Part shown: positions 52,528 to 56,918 of the stretch, piece after piece
Layout: every line of letters starts with the position of its first letter
Numbering within the stretch: position 1 is the first letter of the stretch
Assembly: GCA_013178155.1 (NCBI GenBank)
Contig: JABLXH010000022.1
Location: 1 to 56,918 of the forward strand
Source of the DNA: Armatimonadota bacterium
GTDB lineage: Bacteria; Armatimonadota; Zipacnadia; Zipacnadales; UBA11051
Length of the DNA: 56,918 nt
Direction: 5' to 3'
Made by a program: the position numbers and the translations under genes
Notes under the pieces: generated by a model
Database searches by the model: none
What the model was told of the DNA's origin: nothing
Seen by the model: the letters and a program-made list of their open reading frames with translations, nothing else

Positions 52528-52989
52528 TCACTCCCCAAGGTAGCTGTCCACCGCCGGCGCCCAGCCATCCGATGAGGTGACACGCCACACGCGCCCCTCG
52601 CGGGCCAGTTGCAGGCGCACCTGGAGGTCCACCCCGCGGCCCTCGGTCGCGTCTCCGAAGCGCACCCGTGCCCGGACCAGGGCGGTGGCCACGTCGCCCT
52701 GGATCTCCAGACTGGCTATCTCGGGCACCACCGTGATCGCGTCAATGGAGCGCAACCCGGCGATCACCTGCTGCGTCAGGGTACGTTTGCTGTTGCCATA
52801 GGGGTCGTGATAGCTCTCGGAGACGAGCCTGAGAACGCCGGAGGGGTTTCGCATCTCCACCGCCCGCGCTGCATCAGCGACCAGACGGTAGATCCGCTCT
52901 TCATCCGTGGGGCGCGGGCGCACCAGAAGCCACCACGCAGCGAGCCCCAGAGCAGCGACGACCAGCAGCGTGACGGGTCCTCTGCGCAT
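52528..52989 (-). CDS. Membrane-anchored NTF2-like protein
   Basis: The protein has 153 residues. One N-terminal hydrophobic anchor (TLLVVAALGLAAWWLLV) precedes an alpha/beta domain of NTF2/SnoaL-like type (ERIYRLVADAARAVEMRNPSGVLRLVSESYHDPYG, VATALVRARVRF, VWRVTSSDGWAP). Such domains bind small ligands or mediate contacts. No catalytic residues can be assigned. It lies 130 bp downstream of the helicase gene and before the argG promoter. Confidence 0.55.
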   Translation of the reverse strand: MRRGPVTLLVVAALGLAAWWLLVRPRPTDEERIYRLVADAARAVEMRNPSGVLRLVSESYHDPYGNSKRTLTQQVIAGLRSIDAITVVPEIASLEIQGDVATALVRARVRFGDATEGRGVDLQVRLQLAREGRVWRVTSSDGWAPAVDSYLGE

Positions 52990-53119
52990 GCGCGATCACC
53001 GCCCCAAGAGACATTACAGCCAGCCGCCAGGTTCCCTGTGGTGCGCGGTGCCCGCCCTGGAAACACACACTGGCGCCGGCCCGTTGCACGATGCCCGGGC
53101 GCGGCGCCCAATGCGCTGG

Positions 53120-54376
53120 TCAGCGGGCCCGGCGGCGGACCGTGGGCTTATTCAGCGGCCACCGGCCCGCCCGCTTGGGGCCGGGAGCACGGGAACTCCA
53201 GGAGGTGGGGGCCGAGCGGGCGGCCGCGCGGCTTGTGTCCAGCGTCGGTTGCCCGTAGTCGAAACCGTCCACCTTGCGCACGCAGATCGGCTCGCCCAGC
53301 GCCCGCTCGATGACACGCACCGTGGCGCGATCATCGGCGGTGACCAGGGTCAGCGCAGCTCCTGATCGCTCGGCCCGACCAGTTCGGCCCACGCGGTGGA
53401 TATAGGCATCGGCGGTGTCCGGGATGTCATAGTTGATGACATGCGAGACAGCCGCGATGTCCAGCCCGCGGGCTGCGATGTCGGTGGCGACGAGAAGCTG
53501 CACCTTCCCCGTGCGAAAGCTGTGAAGAGCCTGTTGGCGCTGCCCCTGGCTGCGGTTGGAGTGCAGCACGGCCGCGGCGTAGCCACAGCGTTCGATCTGC
53601 CTGGCCACGCGATCGGCCCGGTGCTTTGTGCGCGTGAAGACCAACACTGACCTGGCGTCCGCGTCCTGCAGCAGCCGCACCAGCAGATCGGTCTTTTGGT
53701 TAGTGTCCACCGGACACAACGCGTGCTCGATGGTCTCGGCCGGGGCCGCGATCCCCATGGCTACCCGCTCCGGGTCGCGCAGGATGTCTTGTGCCAGCCG
53801 CTCCAGTTCGGGTGCGAAGGTGGCCGAGAAGAGCATCGTCTGCCGTTCACGCGACGTCCGCCCCACGATGCGGCGCACGTCTGGCAGGAAGCCCATGTCC
53901 AGCATCCGGTCGGCTTCGTCCAGGACCAGCACCTCCACGGAGCCCAGGTCCACGTTGCCGCGGCCCATGTGGTCCAGCAGACGTCCCGGGCAGGCCACGA
54001 TGACCTCGGTGCCCCGGCGCAGAGCCTGTTCCTGCGGGGCCATGCCCACGCCGCCATAGACAGTGGCCGACTTGACCTTGGTAAACTTGCCAAGCTGCCG
54101 CACGGCGGCGTGCACTTGCTCGGCCAGTTCCCGGGTCGGGGTGATGATGAGAGCCCGCACACGGCCTGGCCGCGCCGGCCTGGTGATGAGGGTCTGCAGC
54201 AGCGGCAGCACAAAGGCCGCGGTCTTGCCGGTGCCCGTCTGCGCGGTGCCGATGAGGTCACGTCCGGCCAGGGCCGGCGGCAGAGCCGCCTCCTGGATCG
54301 GGGTAGTCTCGGTGTAACCCGCAGCGGCAACGGCGCGCTGCAGGCGTGCGTCCAGGGTGAAACTGCCAAAGTCCAT
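53120..54376 (-). CDS. DEAD-box RNA helicase (RhlE-like)
   Basis: The protein has 418 residues. All helicase motifs are visible: Q motif TTPIQEAALP, AQTGTGKT, PTRELAEQV, CPGRLLD, VLDEADRMLDMG, LFSATF, RGLDI in ATDIAARGLDI, and HRVGRTGR. The short basic C-terminus (GPKRAGRWPLNKPTVRRRAR) resembles RhlE and DeaD tails. It unwinds short RNA duplexes in ribosome assembly or RNA decay, often at low temperature. The message has a leader of about 300 nt with several stem-loops. Confidence 0.93.
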   Translation of the reverse strand: MDFGSFTLDARLQRAVAAAGYTETTPIQEAALPPALAGRDLIGTAQTGTGKTAAFVLPLLQTLITRPARPGRVRALIITPTRELAEQVHAAVRQLGKFTKVKSATVYGGVGMAPQEQALRRGTEVIVACPGRLLDHMGRGNVDLGSVEVLVLDEADRMLDMGFLPDVRRIVGRTSRERQTMLFSATFAPELERLAQDILRDPERVAMGIAAPAETIEHALCPVDTNQKTDLLVRLLQDADARSVLVFTRTKHRADRVARQIERCGYAAAVLHSNRSQGQRQQALHSFRTGKVQLLVATDIAARGLDIAAVSHVINYDIPDTADAYIHRVGRTGRAERSGAALTLVTADDRATVRVIERALGEPICVRKVDGFDYGQPTLDTSRAAARSAPTSWSSRAPGPKRAGRWPLNKPTVRRRAR

Positions 54377-54690
54377 ACGTCATCCTTTTGTTCGCCAGCT
54401 ATCGAAGCAAGTTGGTGCCCACCAGTCCCGGCGTAGCTGGTAACGATGCGCGAACGCGGCGCTCTTACAAGAGCGCAGGCCGGGAGTGGGTTAGCACTCG
54501 GCGAGTCAGTGGCACAACTGTCCGATAAGACCGTGAGGTCCCGACCGCAAGGGTCGGCTGGGCGGTTGGAGCAGACGGCGCACGGGGCGGTGTGCGGGGG
54601 TCGAAACGTCCGGGCCAATGCCGGGTAATGCGGAACAGCAAACTCGTAAAGTGCTCGGGGGAACCGCATATCACGGTTCCCCGCAGCAAC
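54377..54690 (-). other. Long structured leader of the DEAD-box helicase message
   Basis: On the minus strand downstream of the promoter, several perfect stems occur: GGGGAACCG/CGGTTCCCC (54658-54682, loop of 7), CCGACC/GGTCGG near 54541-54557, and the 8-bp palindrome GCGCTCTT/AAGAGCGC (54459-54476). The leader precedes AAAGGA and the ATG at 54376. There is no convincing coding sequence in this stretch. Confidence 0.5.
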
Positions 54691-54719
54691 ATCATAGCAC
54701 AGTCTGCATCCCGTGGCAA
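54691..54719 (-). promoter_or_regulatory. Predicted sigma-70-type promoter for the helicase gene
   Basis: On the minus strand TTGCCA (54719-54714), 17 bp, then TATGAT (54696-54691). It starts a leader of about 300 nt. Confidence 0.62.
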
Positions 54720-54787
54720 GGGATGTGTTTCAGACCGGCGCCGAGGCAAGCCGCTGCAAGGCAGAGCTGGCGTGCCTCCGGCAGCGT

Positions 54788-56419
54788 CTAGCGTTTGGTC
54801 TTCGGGCCGGCGTCCAGCACCTCACGCGACACAGTTCCGGCGAACTTGGCGATGTTTTTCTCGAAAAGGCTGACGAGCCGCTCAGCCTGCACATCATAGG
54901 CCGCCGGGTCATACCAGGTGTCGCGGGGCCGCAGAATGCTGTTCGGCACGCCGGGGCAAGAGGTCGGGACGGCGAGTCCGAAATACGGGTCCGTCTCGGT
55001 GGGCACATCATCGAGCTGACCCGACAACGCGGCCCGCACCAGCGCCCGCGTGTGAGCGATCGAGATGCGCCGACCATGCTCCTCGTCCACTGCCGAACCG
55101 CCCTGCCAGCCAGTGTTGATGAGCCAGCACTTCGCGCCGTGCTTGCGGATGCGCTGGCCGAACATCTCGGCGTACACTGTCGGCGGCCGGGCCATGAAGG
55201 GAGCGCCAAAACAGGCGCTGAAGGTTTCCTTGGGCTCCTTGCCCATGCCTTTTTCGGTCCCGGCCACTCGGGCCGTGTACCCGGACAGGAACTGGTACAT
55301 GGCCTGTTCGGTGGTCAGTCGAGCGATGGGCGGCATGACACCGAAGGCATCGCACGTCAGCAGGACGATGTTTTCGGGGTGGCCGCCGAGACCGTCCTTG
55401 ACCACATTGGAGAGGTGGCTGATGGGGTAGCCGGCGCGGGTGTTCTCCGTGAGCGTGTCATCGTTGAGGTCTACCCGCCGCGTCTCGTTGTCTACCATCA
55501 CGTTCTCGAGGATCGTTCCGAAGCGCCGCGTGCACTGGTAGATCTCAGGTTCGGCTTCCGGTGACAGCCGGATCACCTTCGCATAGCAGCCACCCTCGAA
55601 GTTGAAGATGCCGTTGTCACTCCAGCCATGCTCGTCATCGCCAATCAGGGCCCGCTCCGGGTCGGCCGAGAGCGAGGTCTTTCCGGTACCGGAGAGGCCA
55701 AAGAAGAGCGCCACATCGCCGCGGGGCCCCGTGTTGGCGGAGCAGTGCATGGAGAGCACTTCCTGGGCCGGCAGATAGTAGTTCAGGATGGTGAAGACGG
55801 ACTTCTTGATCTCACCGGCGTAGGAGGTGCCACCGATGAGGATGGTCTTCTGCCCGAAATCTACCAGGATGAAGGACTCGCTGCGCGTTCCGTCGAGTTC
55901 GGGTACGGCGTGGAAATGCGGGAAGGCCAGCACCCGGAACTCAGGCACATGCTCGTCCAGCTTCGCCCGGTCTCTGATCTGGATGAACATATTACGAGCG
56001 AAGAGGCTTTGCCAGGCCGTCTCCGTGATGACGCGGATGGGCATCCGGTACTGGGGGTCTGCGCCGACGTAGCAGTCCTGGATGAACAGGTCACGGCCCT
56101 GGACGTAGGCCATCAGCCGCTGGTAGAGGGCATCGAAACGGCTCTGCTCGAAGGGCCGGTTCACATCGCCCCACCAGATGTGGTCAGCGGAGGAGGGTTC
56201 GTGGACCACGAACTTGTCGTCGGGCGAGCGTCCAGTGTGGTGGCCGGTGCGCACGGCGATGGGCCCCAGATGGCAAAGGATGCCCTCACGGCGCCTGACC
56301 ACTTGCTCGTAAAGAGTCGGGGTGGATGGCGTCCAGTAGACGCTGCCCACATTCTTGAAGCCGTGGTGCTCCAGGCCGTGACGCCTGGGCAACTGATCCG
56401 TATACTGGTCCTGGCTCAT
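54788..56419 (-). CDS. pckA: Phosphoenolpyruvate carboxykinase (ATP)
   Basis: The protein has 543 residues. It converts oxaloacetate and ATP to phosphoenolpyruvate, CO2 and ADP in gluconeogenesis. Motifs are RTGHHTGRSPDDKFVV, the P-loop GLSGTGKTSLSAD, ALIGDDEHGW, FNFEGGCYAKVI (Mn and ATP site) and the NTGWQGG segment. AGGAGG precedes the ATG at 56419; upstream in-frame residues are basic low-complexity and not part of the family. Expression from 56555-56583 would leave a leader of about 130 nt. Confidence 0.96.
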   Translation of the reverse strand: MSQDQYTDQLPRRHGLEHHGFKNVGSVYWTPSTPTLYEQVVRRREGILCHLGPIAVRTGHHTGRSPDDKFVVHEPSSADHIWWGDVNRPFEQSRFDALYQRLMAYVQGRDLFIQDCYVGADPQYRMPIRVITETAWQSLFARNMFIQIRDRAKLDEHVPEFRVLAFPHFHAVPELDGTRSESFILVDFGQKTILIGGTSYAGEIKKSVFTILNYYLPAQEVLSMHCSANTGPRGDVALFFGLSGTGKTSLSADPERALIGDDEHGWSDNGIFNFEGGCYAKVIRLSPEAEPEIYQCTRRFGTILENVMVDNETRRVDLNDDTLTENTRAGYPISHLSNVVKDGLGGHPENIVLLTCDAFGVMPPIARLTTEQAMYQFLSGYTARVAGTEKGMGKEPKETFSACFGAPFMARPPTVYAEMFGQRIRKHGAKCWLINTGWQGGSAVDEEHGRRISIAHTRALVRAALSGQLDDVPTETDPYFGLAVPTSCPGVPNSILRPRDTWYDPAAYDVQAERLVSLFEKNIAKFAGTVSREVLDAGPKTKR

Positions 56420-56554
56420 GGTCGGCCTCCTGTAAGGGGAGCACGTGCGCTTGAGGTGACGTCTGACGGGCCGCCGACCCGGGCGGCTGTCAGGAGGAAC
56501 CTGGGCTGGCGTGGGACATCTGCGTCGGGTTCTGGTCACGCCCGGTAAACAATG

Positions 56555-56583
56555 AGTATATCAATATAACGTTTGCCTGTAAA
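56555..56583 (-). promoter_or_regulatory. Predicted sigma-70-type promoter for pckA
   Basis: On the minus strand TTTACA (56583-56578), 17 bp, then TATACT (56560-56555) in an AT-rich patch that stands out from the surrounding GC-rich sequence. Confidence 0.62.
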
Positions 56584-56599
56584 GGGGTTCGTCGCCCTC

Positions 56600-56918
56600 C
56601 TATCCGCCCCCCGCAGCGTTGTTTTCCGTCGGCTTCAGCCGGCTCAGCAGCTCCCCCAGCGCCTGATTGTACTCGGGACTGACAACGTGCCCCTCCAGCG
56701 GCGTCACCACCATCCGCTTGGGCTCCGGGAGCTGGTTGAAGGCGGCATAGACGCCGCTGGGCGGACAGGTCGTGTCCACCAGTCCCAAGCAGACCGTGCT
56801 CTCGCAGCGTGCGTGTCGGGCGAAGTTGACCGCATCATAGTACGGAGCGACGGCTGCTGCTGCTGCCTCAGGTCCTGGCACCAGGCGCGGCCAGCCCGGT
56901 GTGCGGCCGGCCAGAAAG
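56600..56918 (-). CDS. Acetylxylan esterase-type alpha/beta hydrolase (partial, N-terminus off window)
   Basis: The visible 105 residues are the C-terminal end of an AXE1-type enzyme. The segment YYDAVNFARHARCESTVCLGL-V-DTTCPPSGVYAAFNQL includes the catalytic Asp in LVDTTCPP, and the catalytic His is in EGHVVSPEYNQAL. These enzymes deacetylate xylan or cephalosporin-type substrates. The upstream end lies beyond the right edge of the window. Confidence 0.85.
   Translation of the reverse strand, partial: FLAGRTPGWPRLVPGPEAAAAAVAPYYDAVNFARHARCESTVCLGLVDTTCPPSGVYAAFNQLPEPKRMVVTPLEGHVVSPEYNQALGELLSRLKPTENNAAGGG

Noticed and set aside
1-56918. CRISPR arrays, transposases, integrases, prophage genes, rRNA
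   Set aside because: None were found; the only tandem repeat is the three-unit in-frame repeat inside the fusion gene.

Overview
This is high-GC bacterial chromosome with 49 protein genes, two of them cut by the window edges. There is no rRNA, tRNA, CRISPR array, transposase or phage gene. The mix of secreted carbohydrate-active proteins (GH5-like, GH172/DUF2961, DUF4838, LamG-like, acetylxylan esterase), a DUF6785-type membrane protein and a large ECF sigma/anti-sigma unit resembles free-living polysaccharide degraders of the Armatimonadota or PVC-like lineages. That placement is an inference from gene content only. Recognisable vegetative promoters are of the TTGCCA-17-TATAAT type, and one operator matches the Gram-positive/actinobacterial LexA box.

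Layout. 1-3518 (minus): ECF sigma factor, anti-sigma factor with TPRs and two tandem secreted LamG-like proteins. 3676-7768 (plus): TIGR01777 epimerase, TspO, secreted glycoside-hydrolase-like protein, HAD phosphatase. 7778-11342 (minus): orphan DNA methyltransferase, GT4 glycosyltransferase, stand-alone trpF, YwiC-like membrane protein. 11540-18817 (plus): DUF47/Pit phosphate uptake with a possible Pho box, DUF4838 protein, glmM, GH5. 18854-21617 (minus): zinc-ribbon protein and a large LamG protein. 21732-33262 (plus): nucleoside hydrolase, DegT aminotransferase, PHP protein, divergent PRPP synthetase, sugar isomerase and SDR epimerase, then a compact cofactor run (folK, a type II secretion F gene, panC, panD, nadC), a discoidin+SGNH protein and a small membrane protein, ended by a strong terminator. 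33371-37592 (minus): NagB-like protein, GH29 fucosidase, YkgJ-type protein, adenosine-type deaminase. 37739-43689 (plus): miaB translationally coupled to a DUF1638-hydantoinase fusion, a duplicated DUF1284-like protein and a PEBP lipoprotein. 43697-47099 (minus): secreted PsbP/DUF1795-like protein and DUF6785 membrane protein. 47288-50462 (plus): 2-hydroxyacid dehydrogenase, a small membrane protein under a LexA-type operator, and GH172. 50474-56918 (minus): Pro/Gly-rich secreted protein, argG, NTF2-like protein, DEAD-box helicase with a long leader, pckA, and a partial acetylxylan esterase.

The most interesting items are: (1) a self-contained unit at 48334-48658 with a consensus-like promoter, a perfect CGAAC-N4-GTTCG operator at the start of transcription, a 65-residue single-span membrane protein and a terminator, which looks like an SOS-induced division inhibitor; (2) a 966-residue DUF1638-ASKHA fusion whose linker is made by a palindromic element and three 33-bp in-frame repeats, next to a duplicated Cys-rich DUF1284-like protein; (3) several enzyme homologues with altered key residues (NagB-like, SGNH, Prs); and (4) an 11-bp-period triple repeat in front of the phosphate transporter operon.
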